A stretch of DNA of 64,000 nt from Macrotis lagotis (Eukaryota > Chordata > Mammalia > Peramelemorphia > Peramelidae): contig NC_133666.1 of the NCBI RefSeq assembly GCF_037893015.1, positions 658,267,848 through 658,331,847 on the forward strand, written 5' to 3'. Below the pieces are notes generated by a model. The model was given only the letters and a program-made list of their open reading frames with translations. It was not told the origin of the DNA and made no database searches. Numbering within the stretch: the first letter of the stretch is position 1; each line of letters begins with the position of its first letter. Shown here one piece after another: positions 13,520-25,092 of the stretch. A program made the translations under genes and the position numbers.

Positions 13520-13631
13520 TTTAAAAATAGATAATTTAGGATTTTTCACTAAATCAGATATGCCATTCATCATAATTAGTAATGTTTCATATGCCTTTTG
13601 AAAAATTCTGACCCATTTGATCAATAGACAT

Positions 13632-13782
13632 CTTTTTGTTTGTTTTTGCAAGGCAATGGGGTTAAGTGACTTGCCCAAGGTCACATAGCTAGGTAATTAT
13701 TAAATGTCTGAGGTCACATTTGAACTCAGGTTCTCCTGACTCCAAGGGCTGGCGCTCTATCCACTGTGCCACTTAAATGCCC
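13632..13782 (-). mobile_element. tRNA-derived SINE with target-site duplication
   Basis: Reverse-oriented. TGATCAATAGACAT lies on the left and TGATCAATAGATAT on the right, a 14-base duplication with one mismatch. Confidence 0.9.
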
Positions 13783-13796
13783 TGATCAATAGATAT

Positions 13797-13874
13797 AGGA
13801 AGGAAGGAAGGAAGGAAGGAAGGAAGGAAGGAAGGAAGGAAGGAAGGAAGGAAGGAAGGAAGGAAGGAAGGAAA
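13797..13874. repeat. GGAA microsatellite
   Basis: About 19 consecutive AAGG units without interruption. Confidence 0.95.
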
Positions 13875-13959
13875 AAATTTTAAATGAGTAAAGTAATAGG
13901 CTATATAACCTTGAGTAAGTTACCTAACCTCCAGGCAGTTTTCTAAGAATATATATTAC

Positions 13960-14114
13960 TGGGGTGGCTAGGTGGCACAGTGGATAAAGCACCGGCCCTG
14001 GAGTCAGGAGTACCTGGGTTCAAATCCGGTCTCAGACACTTAATAATTACCTAACTGTGTGGCCTTGGGCAAGCCACTTAACCCCATTTGCCTAGCAACC
14101 CCCCCCCCAAAAAA
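13960..14114 (+). mobile_element. tRNA-derived SINE with intact Pol III boxes
   Basis: Carries TGGCACAGTGGATAAAGCA (A-box-like) and GGGTTCAAATCCGG (perfect B-box). AAGAATATATATTAC is present at 13945-13959 and 14115-14129, a perfect 15-base target duplication: a young copy. Confidence 0.93.
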
Positions 14115-14462
14115 AAGAATATATATTACAGAGCAAGTAGCATCTGCCTCAGGAGAGAATTTCCACATCAGGAATTCCTGATAATTGATATTTTTTAAAG
14201 CTTATGCCTTTACTATCTAATTTTTAAATAATTATTTTTCCCCGATTATACATTAAAATAATATTTAATATTTGGGTTTTTTAAAGTTTTGAGTTCCAAA
14301 TTCTATCCCTCCTTTTTCATCCTGCCCTCCTCCCTTCCTGAGATGGCAAGCAATCAGATATGTTATATATAAGCAATTATGTAAAACTTTTCCATATTAG
14401 TTATTTGTGTAAGAAGCCTCAAATAAAAAAGAAAGAAAATAAAAAGTAGTATGCTTTGGTCT

Positions 14463-15016
14463 TGTATAAGAAATTAAGATTCTTATATGAGTAAGTTCAC
14501 TCGAGCCTGTATGAGAACGTGTCCTCCCCCCCTGGAACATGTCCTATGTGATTTGACCACGTTCTTAGAGTCCCAGGAACTAGCCATTCCTTGGAACATA
14601 AACAATACTGAAAAGAACTGGCTATTCTCACAGTACTGACCTTAATTATGTTGTGTCTTGCGACCCCATATGACATCTTCCTAACATCATAATACTTACT
14701 GACTTCCTACGTTCATGATAAGAATTCTGGGATTCTTTCCAATTGAATTTGGCAACAAACTTTTGTTCTTCTCTAATAAATATCCTAAGACTCCAATCAT
14801 TCATTATTATGAAGATGAAGATGAAGAAGAAGGAGAAGCAGAAGAAAGGGAACCTACCCATGGAGAAGACATTCTGCCTTTGACTCTCCCACTCCGGACT
14901 CGTGGCTGTTGAACTGGAATTATCCAGCCAAACTGATTAAGAGTTGGTGCTCCTCCGAATTGGTGATGTTTTCTTTCTCTTTCTCTTTTACTTTTGTTAT
15001 AGTATTAATAATCCTT

Positions 15017-15056
<40 letters not shown>

Positions 15057-15182
15057 TATTTGCTATATATAATATTATTGTAAGCAATCTATTCCTTGCA
15101 TTATTAAAATACTTTTCATTTTCAACTGCCTGAGAGTGTCATTTACAGGAATGAATCCAAACCTCATTAAAATCACAATACA
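14463..15182. mobile_element. Solo LTR of an endogenous retrovirus-like element
   Basis: A 720-base block beginning TGTATAAGAAATTAAG and ending ATCACAATACA, flanked by the 5-base duplication GGTCT (14458-14462, 15183-15187) and by L1 text that joins perfectly without it. Contains an AATAAA near 14775-14781 and a TA microsatellite. No internal coding region remains. Family unknown; a 5-base duplication fits class I or III elements. Confidence 0.75.
15020..15053. repeat. TA microsatellite
   Basis: About 16 AT units inside the solo LTR. Confidence 0.93.
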
Positions 15183-15737
15183 GGTCTGTATTCAGTTAAT
15201 ATCAGTTCTTTCTCTGAAGATGGATAATATATTTCATCATAAGTCTCTTTGCATTGTCTCAGTATTGCTGAGAATAGTCTTTCACCATTGACCATCATTT
15301 AGTATTGCTGTTACTGAGTACAATGTTCTCCTGGTTCTGTTCACTTCACTTTGCATCAGTTCATGTAAGTCAAGTTTTTTCTGAAATCATCCTGCTTGAC
15401 ATTTGTTATAGCACAATAATATTCCAATACATTCATATACCATAGCTTGTTTAGCCATTCCCCAATTGATAATCATCCCCTAAATTCCCAATTCTTAACC
15501 ACTACAAAAGAGCTGCTGTAAATATTTTTCTACAAATAGTACTTTTCCATTTCTTTTTGATCTTCCTGTGATATAGACCCAGCAGTAGTATTGCTGGGTT
15601 ACAGGGTCTACACAGTTTTATAACCCTTTGGACATATTTCCGAATTGTTCTCCAGATTGGTTGGATCAGTTCATAATTCCATTAACAATGCATTAGTTTG
15701 TCCCAGTTATCCCACATCCCCTCCAACATTTATAATT

Positions 15738-15868
15738 TCCCCCCCTTTTTTTTGCAAGGTAATGGGATCCAGTCACACAGTCAATTAATTTTCAAATGTC
15801 TGAGGTCCATTTTAACTCAGGTCCTCTTGACTCCAATGCTCTATCTACTACACTACCTATCTGCCCCT
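15738..15868 (-). mobile_element. tRNA-derived SINE nested in an L1 3' end
   Basis: Reverse-oriented, diverged. It splits the antisense L1 text between CCAACATTTATAATTT and CAATTTTCCTTTTTTGCC. Confidence 0.82.
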
Positions 15869-16247
15869 ACAATTTTCCTTTTTTGCCATATTAGTCAATC
15901 TAGCTATACCATTCAAATCACTTCATAAACCACTCCTTTCTACCTAAACAATCTTACACCTTGCTTCCTTCCATGTTATTTGGAATCCACCAACATTCAA
16001 CTCTGGACATTTTCTCTGATTACACCTTATATATTGGATGCTCTTCTTCTTCATCTCCATCTGTTGGCTTTTCTAGAGAAATATTCCCTTTCTTCAAGAA
16101 GCCTTTTTTAAGATCTCCTTAATTTTAGTGCTTTCTCTCTGAGATTATCTCCAATTTATTGTTTATACATCTTGTCTGGACATAATATTATTTGCATTTT
16201 GTCTTCTCCATTAGAATGTGAGCTCCTAATAAAAGGAGACTATTTTT

Positions 16248-16389
16248 TTTTAGATTTTTGCAACGTAAATGGGGTTAAGTGGCTTGCCCAAGGTCACACA
16301 GCTAGATAATTATTAAGTGTCTGAGGTCACATTTGAACTCAGGTACTCCTGACTCCAGGGCTCTATCTACTTCGCCACCTAGCTGCACT
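16248..16389 (-). mobile_element. tRNA-derived SINE with target-site duplication
   Basis: Reverse-oriented, flanked by GAGACTATTTTT on both sides. A few bases of the head are deleted. Confidence 0.88.
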
Positions 16390-16612
16390 AGAGACTATTT
16401 TTAACCTTTGTTTTGTATCTATGGCACTTAGCACATTATCTGTATTATACTTGGTAATTTGACATGACAGAATTGGTTTTAAAAAAATATTAAATTTCCC
16501 TAGTAATACCTTACTAAGGTCCTTTAGAAAAGATGTATCAAATTCCCAAAGCTATTTGAAATGAGATTAAAATAGAATTGAGAAATATTGAACAAAATTA
16601 ACAAAAATATAA

Positions 16613-16880
16613 TACAACATTGTTTGGTAATTTCAGTTGTGTCTGACTCATCATGATCCCATGTACAATTTTCTTGGCAAGAATTGGAGTGGTTTGCCAT
16701 TTCTTTCTCTAGCTCATTTGCAGATGAGGAAATTGAGGCAAACAGGCTTACAGGGTCTTAGGCAAACTGAAGCAAACAGGGTCACACAGCTAGTAAGTGC
16801 CTAAACCTAGATTTGAACTCATAAAGATGAGTCTTCATGATTCCATATCCAATACTCTACCTACCATGTCACCACAGATG
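16613..16880 (-). mobile_element. tRNA-SINE with RTE-like 3' tail
   Basis: In reverse: CAGTTGTGTCTGACTCATCA (the RTE tail), TTTCTTGGCAAGAATTGGAG, GTCACACAGCTAGTAAGTGC and a diverged tRNA head. Confidence 0.75.
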
Positions 16881-17394
16881 ATTGTATAATAGAATATAGA
16901 TAATGTTTATTTGTGCTTTTCTAAGTTGCTAAGTAGCCAGTATTTCATTATAACACCATTGCTTTGGAAAAGCTACTATACTGAATAGCTAAGGGTAACT
17001 TGTAATTATTACATCTTTTAAAACACTACTTGATTCTATTATGGAAGTTTTGGGTAGTTTTCAGTGTTTTGATAGGTAATCTTTCTCATTTAATCTCTTA
17101 CCAAGGCTGGGAGCTTGACAGGACCCATATTCTCATTTTATTGATGAGATTCAGGTTAAAGGACATGTCCACAGTCTCTCAACCAAAAAAAAAATTCAAC
17201 CAGGAGCTCACATTCTAGCAAGGAAGATAAAATGCAAATAATTTTGTGTATCAACAAGATGTCTAAATGATAAATTGGAGAAAACCTCAGAGGGCAAAAG
17301 AAACAGAGCCAGAAATGGATGAAACCCTAGCTCTAAGACCAGTGTACTTTCTCTTACATCATCCTGATACTTGGGTTGTTAAAATGCTATCTAA

Positions 17395-17863
17395 CTTATA
17401 TGAATATAATTGAATATTATGGAACCATAAAAAATGATGAGAAAGAAAAGTTTTCAAAGGAACTTGAAAGAACTTGCATCAGATGATATAGAATGAAGTG
17501 AGGAAGTTGGGGAGGAAGGGAAGTGAAAAGCATTTCTATCACATCTATTATGTGTCAGCTACAAGCCAGGGCTAATTCTGGGAAGTAGGGGCTATCAGAA
17601 TTATCTCCACTTTACAGATGAGGAAACTGAAGAAAGGAGATATGAAATGACTTGTCCAGGATCACAGAGCTGAGACTGGACCTGAACTTTTCCTGACTCC
17701 AGACCCAATGCTCTATCCACAAAAGATCTACAGAAAAATGGATTGAAAGAGGAATTCTGATCTATGTGACGACCAGTCAAGATTACAAGGGACCAGCAAG
17801 TGGGAATGTTCCTCACAGGTATAGAATGAGACATACATTTTCAGACAGTCAACATAGGAATTT
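17395..17863 (+). mobile_element. LINE 3' tail, left part
   Basis: TTGAATATTATGGAACCATA and ATAGAATGAGACATACATTT are pieces of a marsupial LINE tail seen again at 62330-62670. A MIR-like segment lies between (17530-17717). The right part resumes at 18941. Confidence 0.5.
17530..17717 (-). repeat. MIR-type ancient SINE
   Basis: ACTTTACAGATGAGGAAACT, TGTCCAGGATCACAGAGCTG and CCCAATGCTCTATCC. Confidence 0.7.
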
Positions 17864-18940
17864 TGTTGGGTGCCAGGGTCTCTAAGCTGTTTGACACAGT
17901 CACGGCAAGAAGACTCAAGGCAGTCACACTGCCTGATGGAACAACATTTCCTTCTTCAATATATATAGGGATTCCATGTATACCCATATCTATAGGTCTA
18001 TTATTGATTGCAAAATTTACTCATCCTAATAGTGGAATGACTATAAAGGAAGCATTTCAGAGAAATTCCTTGAATAAAACAGATTGTGAACTAACTCTGT
18101 CCAAATTTAACAGGACTGCCTCTCCCTGAGGCATACAAAAGGCTTCAACATTATGAAATCTTTGGAAAACCCAGCACTGGGAGTTCCAGGGAGATGTCAG
18201 AATATATACAGGGAAACCAGATACAAGATAGGTCAGATAGAATTCCAGGGAAATTAACAGTTTTGCCCTCCTTATCATACACAGGAATATATGATAAAGA
18301 TGGTGAGAAAATAGTTAGTACAGGTAACCAATATGTGAACTCTTAACAGCCTTAGTTTATTGGGAAATAATAAAAAGTCATAGAAACCGTAGTGTCTACC
18401 AACAAGGGCTGAAAGGAAAATTGGTTATTGAAGGAGTCAACGGACAGGTGGACAAACATAACTACCCTCACTATAGGTTGTCAAGGGAGCATATCGAAAA
18501 ACATTACATATGCGGCACAAAAACATAAAAGCATTCCATTAAACAAATTATATCAAAGATTATTATAGGGAAAGTTCTGTTTAATTAAAACTTTACTATG
18601 CAGCAACAAACTAGGCAACAGGCAGGTTGAGGTCATCATGGTCTGAGCAGGGACAAGAAAATTAACTACATGATTGATAATCACACTTGTAACCACTACA
18701 TGATCAAACTTGTAACCATATGTACTATATGATTAATGATGAAAATTGTATACTTTTGTAACCAAGGAAATGATTTTAGTTTGCTTGTTTCATATGATTC
18801 TAAGACTATAGAAATAAATCTAAGTAGCTGACAGTCAGTCAACCTGCTCCTGCCTTTACCCCCTTGTTGACTCAACTCATTTCGCCAACTCTATCCCCCC
18901 TGTCAGGTTCCAAGGACCCCTCCTGGGCTGGACCCCCGAA
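17864..18940. mobile_element. Probable 1.08-kb solo LTR (ERV-like) inserted in a LINE tail
   Basis: Begins TGTTGGGTGCCAGGGTCT and ends GGCTGGACCCCCGAA. GAATTT is present at 17858-17863 and 18941-18946, and the LINE text is collinear across the gap. AATAAA at 18813-18818 followed by ~120 bases fits an R-U5 end. An 88-codon ORF at 17863-18129 matches nothing I know. A 6-base duplication fits class II elements. The terminal AA instead of CA is a weakness. Confidence 0.55.
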
Positions 18941-19075
18941 GAATTTGTTTTGTTTGAATATGTAAATTTTTAGAAGGGTTCTGTTTTTATTCTTTCCAAG
19001 TGAGTAGATGAGGATTAGGGTTATCAAAAAGATAAAAAAAAGATAGAAAAGAGTCATAGAAGTATTTTTTAAATG
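18941..19075 (+). mobile_element. LINE 3' tail, right part
   Basis: GAATTTGTTTTGTTTGAATA and GGGTTCTGTTTTTATTC continue the tail interrupted at 17863. Confidence 0.5.
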
Positions 19076-19272
19076 CATAGAAAAAATAGAAGGCAGGGCA
19101 TGAAGGAATCACAGACACATAGGGCTGCTTTCAAAGTTACATGCTGAATTTATATATATATATATTTTAAAAACCTAGTCATATAATAGAGACTCAGGAT
19201 TTCATGTACAATCTTTGTTGTCTATTCTGTATATGTACAAAAATACTCATTTTATTGATCTTTGCTAAATTT

Positions 19273-19435
19273 CTTTCTTTCTTTTTTTTTTTTAGGTTTT
19301 TGCAAGGCAATGGGGTTAAGTGGCTTGCCCAAGGTCACACAGCTAGGTCATTATTAAGGTCTGAGACCAGATTTGAACCCAGGTACTCCTGACTCCAGGG
19401 CCGGTGCTTTATCCACTGCACCACCTAGCCGCCCC
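19273..19435 (-). mobile_element. Young tRNA-derived SINE with perfect 16-base target-site duplication
   Basis: GATCTTTGCTAAATTT occurs at 19257-19272 and 19436-19451. The element is full length and close to the window's SINE consensus. Confidence 0.94.
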
Positions 19436-19545
19436 GATCTTTGCTAAATTTCAATTAAAATTTTTAAATGCAAAAATAAGGGGTTTAGGTTACATTAAAT
19501 GTCTCTAAAATGTTTCTTCCAACTCTAAATACTTCTAAGGCCTGC

Positions 19546-20270
19546 TTTATTTGGAGCCCTGAAATTGGTACCCAAACATTCTCTGGCCACCAGGGGGCAG
19601 TGTCCTACAACCCTATTGTCACCAATCAAGCGTTTTAAGGTGATTGGGTTCACATCCTAGGGCTCCACCAGCTAAAAACCATCCTGTCCCTGGCTGCAGA
19701 GTCGCATCATGGGGTCACAGACTTAGAACAGGAAAGGACCTCAGAGTCCCTTTAAAACCCTCATTTTACACATGAGGAAACTAAGGCTCAGAGTGTTAAA
19801 GTCATTGTTTCAGTTTGCATGAATAGCAACTGGAAAAGGCAGGATGTGAACCCACAGCCTTCTTCTAATGCAACATTCTAGAATTCAGGTCATGGTTTCC
19901 TAACCTTCTTTGTGTCTTATTCCCCTCTGGCAGTCTGGAGAAGCTTATGGATCCCCTGCTTAGAATCATGTTTTTCAATGCATAAAATAATAGAGGTATA
20001 CAAAAGAAGCCAATTATGTTAAACTATAAAGTGGAGGGAATCTTTAATCCCAGGTCACACCAAGAAAAAAAGATAAACGTGAAGTGAAGCTGGAAGAAGA
20101 AGAGATGGAATACATATCTGCCACATCCTCTCTCCTTTTAGTCACCCCTCACCTTGATGTGTATGGAGGTGTTATGATGTCCTCCTTGTTCTGTTTCCCC
20201 TTTGTCCTTGGTTTGAGGTACCAGCTACAATAACCTGCCCTGGTTTGAAGCTCATCATGGTCTCAACACT
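19546..20270 (+). repeat. Left arm of a large imperfect inverted duplication
   Basis: The sequence from TTTATTTGGAGCCCTGAAAT to the region of GTTTGAGGTACC reappears in reverse complement at 21226-21829 with small gaps. Matching blocks: CTGGCCACCAGGGGGCAG, GGAAAGGACCTCAGAG, AATCATGTTTTTCAATGCAT, CCAATTATGTT and GTGAAGTGAAGCTGGA. Identity is roughly three quarters or more by eye. Confidence 0.85.
19584..19600 (+). promoter_or_regulatory. CTCF-type motif
   Basis: TGGCCACCAGGGGGCAG matches the CTCF core consensus (CCRSYAGGKGGCRS) at every core position. Located in the inverted duplication; the mirror copy TGGTCACAGGAGGGCAG is degraded. Confidence 0.5.
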
Positions 20271-21225
20271 CAATTCAATCACCTGAGTAAAGACACAAGA
20301 TAAGGGATTCAGGGAAAAAGAATACCTTCATTCTGAACCATCCAAATATATAAGCTCCAAGGTTCCATTACACACTCCCCCCCCCCCCCAACACTTCAAA
20401 GTTGGGACCTCCCATAAATACACGTCTGTGCAGTTTTTGATTAGAGCATTTTGATTAGAGTCCTTTCTTACAAATTCAGAAATTGTGGTCTCTGGGGAGG
20501 CAGAATTTCTATTCATTTACTTCTTTCAATGGCATATACTGAAGTCTACAAAAGACCATGTTATACAATTTAAATATCCATGTACAAGCAGAAATTACAT
20601 GTATAAGAGGAAATAATGATTAATGCCAAACACTGATTTTGCAGATTCACAAAACAACTCATATTTCACAAAGTTTTCCAAATTTTCTCCTTGCTGGGCT
20701 TGGCTTGGGACAGCCTTTCTCAACCTATATGGGAAAGAAAGATCAAAAAAAAGGCAAAGAAAATGGACTTCCCATCTCTCAGGGAAACTTGGTCTGTCCC
20801 AAACTTTCCAGAATATTTGGAGTTCTCTACTGAGAGATCTAGAAATCTTACCCCTTTCTCTGATGAGAACATCATTCTGAGTGGAAACTCTTCCATGAAC
20901 AAGGTCATCCAATTTGAATCTGGACAAAGTGTCTCTTCCTATGCAGGATGCACTCAGAAACTCACTCTGCCATAGGAAGTTCCTGAACTATCTAGAGAGA
21001 GGTTCAGCCCATGACCCTCTGAGTCCTTATTCCACTAGATCCATTGTATCACTGAAAGTGAGACTAACTTTTACAAAGAAATTTTGACTTCCTAGGGATA
21101 AGAGATAGATAAATATCTTAAGTAGTTTCCTATAGAGAATCCTCTCAGTTCCAAATTCAAAACATGCTCAGGTCTCAAGTCCCCAGTTTTTCAAGGTTTT
21201 CCCTGCCCATATGCAATCTTGGATC

Positions 21226-21304
21226 CAGGGTCCCCAAAGCTCCAACCCCAGGTAAGGTGAGGCTGACCTCAGGTACCTGAAACTGAAAAGAGCAAAGGAA
21301 AATA

Positions 21305-21349
<45 letters not shown>

Positions 21350-21829
21350 ATCCAGACTCACCAAGCTGTGTAGGGGAGTCTAAAAGAAGAGAGGACATGG
21401 TAGAGATGTGTCCCATCTCTTCCCTTCTCCAGCTTTACTTCATGTCTATTTTTTTTTCTTAGTGTGACCTCGGTCAACCAGGTTACACTAAGAAAAAGAG
21501 ATTGATATCTGTATTTCAACATAATTGGTTTTCTTTGTTAACCTCTATAATCTTATGCACTGAAAAACATGATTCTGAGAAAAGGATCCACAAGCTTTGC
21601 CAGACTGCCTCAGTTTCCTCAAGTGTAAAATGAATTTAGAAGGGCTCTGAGGTCCTTTCCAAATCCAAATCTGTAATCCCATGATGTAACTCTGCAACCA
21701 GGATGATTGTTAATTGGTGGGGCCCAGGGATGTAAGCCTAGACACAATTGGTGACCCAATTGGGTTGCAGGACGCTGCCCTCCTGTGACCAGAGAACATT
21801 TGGATACCAGTTTCAGGGATCCAAATAAA
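21226..21829 (-). repeat. Right arm of the inverted duplication
   Basis: On the minus strand: TTTATTTGGATCCCTGAAAC, GGAAAGGACCTCAGAG, AATCATGTTTTTCAGTGCAT, CCAATTATGTT, ATGAAGTAAAGCTGGA, in the left arm's order. It lacks ~140 bases present in the left arm and holds a CA microsatellite. Confidence 0.85.
21306..21349. repeat. CA microsatellite
   Basis: About 21 AC units in the right arm of the inverted duplication; absent from the left arm. Confidence 0.95.
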
Positions 21830-21999
21830 TCAATTTCCTCCTTTGTAAAATGGGAGAGTTGGATTAAATCTAGGATCCTACAAATTTAGCCTGTAGGAGA
21901 CACTAGGCTAGACACTAGAGATGCACAGTCCACTTAAGCGGAACATCTCCCCAGAGCCATACCAAGCAATTCTGCTACCCAGCATCAATACTAGCAGAT

Positions 22000-24380
22000 G
22001 CATTTGAGGCAAACAGCATAAAAATCGCCCTCAAATCAACTTTATAAAGACAAAAATCAGTTGAGGAGGGAGGGGAAAAGAGAGGGGTTTGGCCTTGGGA
22101 CAGAAGGTGCAGGGGATGAGATACCCTGGGTAATTGGGAAGTTATTTCTGGGCAGGCCACTGCCAGTGGGGGGATGAGACCATAGAGGAGTTCCCACAGC
22201 TTGTTGAAAGAGGCCATCTGGCAACTTCCCCTTTGAACTAATTTTTTTTGGCTTAATAGATTCTCACTGCATTTGCCTCTACATGTTGATGGAGGGTATG
22301 TACTGACAACACCCTCGACATTTTGGCTCCTTTTCCCTCACCCCACCCTGGTTAGAGTTTAGCATTCTCCTCCCTACCTCTTCTCCCCAAACCTCATCAG
22401 AAATAAACACCAGGAATTGGTCAGTCATTCAATAAACATTTCTTATGAACTTACTATGTTTGATTAGTAAAACCCACTATAGCATGGAGTTGGAAAAACA
22501 AATGAATGAAATGAATAAACTATTAAGAAAAAAGAAGCTACCAAACAAAGGAGATACTAAGACAAACGACACCCTCAAGGAGCTCCTAGTCTAATGAGGT
22601 CAAAGATACTGACTTACTTAAGATCTTCTCTAATCCTGAACATAATGGGATTCAAATGGATACCAGGGTACCAAAGCAGGCAGTGTAATCAGTCCAGTGG
22701 AAAGAACACTTGACTCTGGAATCAGAGTTTGAGTTCAAATCTTGACACTACTTTATGTGGGACCCTATGACTGACTCTTTGGGTCTCAGTTTCCCTATCT
22801 AGAAAATGAGAGGGATTAGATTGAACAACCATTGAGACTCATTCCTTTAAACTTGGGATCTATGATCCTAAGAGTGGCTATATCCTGTCTCAGTAGCTCT
22901 CAGCAGTCTCTGGGAGATGGAGGGGCATCATTTTCAATTTGGAAGAGGCATATCATTCATCTCACCCTCTGCCCATTTTATCACAGTGCTTGCAAGGTTG
23001 GCACTTAAGGGATGCTTTATGAATACTTCTTCATTCATTCTTACAGATGAGGAACTCAAGTCCCTAAGAGGTTAAGAGATTTCCCTAGGGTCACAGAGCT
23101 AGTGACTGATCTGGAATGGGACACTTTGTGACTTTGTCTGCTAGAAGGAGAGTAGAGCTATGAAGATTTGTTTCCAGGGAATCTTTGGAGAAGGGAAAAT
23201 AAGCCAAAAAACCCCAACAACAACCAAAAAAAAATCAAACAAAAATCCTTCCCCTATTTAGCTTGGTCAGCCTCAGACTGGAAGGTCTTGTAAAGTTGAA
23301 TGCGTCTGGGGTGGGGTTATGTACAATCCAAATGGTTCTCCTCTTTTTTTTTTTTGCTGTTTATGTTTTTTGATTTCCTGTTTCAAGGGAAACAAACTTT
23401 CATGTGTTTGAGAAAGGCTAAATCTGGAAGCTCTTCCTCCTGGGACTGAACCTTTCAAAGTCCCCAACCTCTCACTTCCTCAATGGCGCCAGGTTTCTTT
23501 GAAGTCTGCAGGCTGAACTCTCTACTCCTTTGGGACAGAAGCCTGTCCTACAACCCACTTACTGTCCACTTGGGAGTCCCAGGACTCCAGATTTGAATTT
23601 TAAACACAATCTGGGGAACCCCAGAGTAAGCAGAGCTATTGTCTAAGGGAGTCTTAGGGCTAGAACTGCAGCATTTTAGGAAATTGTATTTGCTTTCTGA
23701 ATCTCCAGGGAGGTTCTGGGGGGGAAGGGAAGGGAAGGGAGTAGTTAACCTTCCTTTTGGTGGGCAAAAAGAGCCTAGATGGCATTATTCAAATGTGAAG
23801 AGCTTCTAGGACTCCTGGAATATAAAGGCTGAATTCTAGAGAACTTCTTGTGTGGGAGAAAGAATGGAGACCCAAAGACAGAGCAGTAACTAGGGTGAAG
23901 TGACTGAGGCTTTGTCCCAGGAACTCAGAAATTTAGAGGATACCAACTGCTACATCCCTGCCTCCAATGGAGGCCTACCTCCCCACCGCCAATGACACCC
24001 TTGATGGACTTTACCACTGGCAGTGCCATCCCTGGAATATGATTGTTCCATAGCTACATACCTTCCCTCTTCCACCTTCAAATCCCTCCAGCATCAAGTT
24101 AACACTGTAGAAACTTCTAGCTGTCACCACAGGGAAGCTCTTCTTCAGCTGCTTATCACCCATCACCCCCTTTCTCTGGTTCTAAATGCAAAAATGCCAA
24201 AGAAAGAAAAGAATTTGCTCAAGGTCAAAGTGGCAGAGATGGAGGTGAATCCCAAGTCAGTGTACTTTCCAATCTTCTCCATATATGAGAAATTATTATT
24301 ATTAATAGCTAATAACTTGGGGGTAGATCCAGAAGTCCCTTCCCTCACCACTTCTTTTAAGTTTTTTTTTCCTTTAAAAG
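22000..24380. other. Intergenic stretch with little recognisable content
   Basis: Apart from a MIR at 22683-22870 and a MIR-like piece at about 23035-23125, no gene or young repeat was seen. Short ORFs show no conserved motif. Confidence 0.6.
22683..22870 (+). repeat. MIR-type ancient SINE
   Basis: AACACTTGACTCTGGAATCA, GAGTTCAAATCTTGACACTA and GGTCTCAGTTTCCCTATCT. Confidence 0.7.
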
Positions 24381-24389
24381 CTAATGTTT

Positions 24390-24537
24390 GGGGGCGGCTA
24401 GGTGGTGTAGTGGATAAAGCACTGGCCTTGGAATCAGGAGTATCTGGGTTCAAATCCGGTCTCAGACTCACTTAATAATTACCTAGCTGTGTGGCCTTGG
24501 GCAAGCCACTTAACCCCATTTGCCTTGAAAAAAAAAG
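24390..24537 (+). mobile_element. tRNA-derived SINE at the edge of another SINE
   Basis: Full-length copy with GGGTTCAAATCCGGT. AAAAGCTAATGTTT and AAAAGATAATGTTT flank it. The following bases belong to the oppositely oriented RTE-tailed SINE. Confidence 0.9.
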
Positions 24538-24550
24538 CTAAAAAAAAAAG

Positions 24551-24846
24551 ATAATGTTTGCCCTCCATTCTTGAAGAAGACCACAATATCAGGGAGGCCA
24601 TGCCATGACAAGCACATGAATTGGATTTGAGTGAGGGCATGCTATACTAAGTCTTCTCCAGAGTCATCTGGGTCCAGCAGCCAGATATGAATCAGGATGA
24701 CTGGAGATGGTCCTGGATGTGAGGCAATCAGGGTTAAGTGACTTGCCCATGGTCACATAGCTAAGAACTGTCAGAGGTTGGATTCAAACTCCTGTCTTCC
24801 TGATTCCAAGGCCAGTGCTTTATCTACTATGCCATCTAGCTGCCCC
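24551..24846 (-). mobile_element. SINE with tRNA head and long RTE-derived 3' part
   Basis: Read on the minus strand: tRNA head (GGGGGCAGCTAGATGG), GGGTTAAGTGACTTGCC complement, then an ~180-base body ending CTTCAAGAATGGAGGGC. The end matches the 3' end of the RTE fragment at 9119-9170. Confidence 0.75.
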
Positions 24847-25092
24847 CCTTCTTTAGAAGAATATTAGACATTATGGATAAAGAGATTGCATTGATTCTCT
24901 GTGATATGAGTCAGTCCCTACCAAAACTTACAAGGATTTTAATCTTCAATGGAAAAGCCTATTGTGTACTACTCAAGCTAAGATGGAGACATATCCTTTT
25001 GTCTAGCTAGGGTAAGGTTGTGAAGGTCTGCAATAGCTTGAGGAGAGTGATCTGGGATAGAGATATTTTTCTCTGTGCAGGAGTGATGTGAT

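Larger units (their letters stand above)
14205..15925 (-). mobile_element. L1-type LINE 3' end, split by a solo LTR and a SINE
   Basis: 14205-14462 and 15188-15925 are collinear parts of one antisense L1 end (GAGATGGCAAGCAATCAGAT; TGTTCTCCTGGTTCTGTTCA; GCCATTCCCCAATTGATAAT). The gap 14463-15182 is an LTR and 15738-15868 a SINE. Confidence 0.72.

Noticed and set aside
20595..20975. Overlapping ORFs on both strands between the arms of the inverted duplication
   Set aside because: No recognisable domain, no splice context and similar coding potential in several frames.
24023..24475. A 150-codon plus-strand ORF
   Set aside because: Its C-terminus ([17 protein letters not shown]) is translated SINE sequence; the same peptide type appears at other SINEs.
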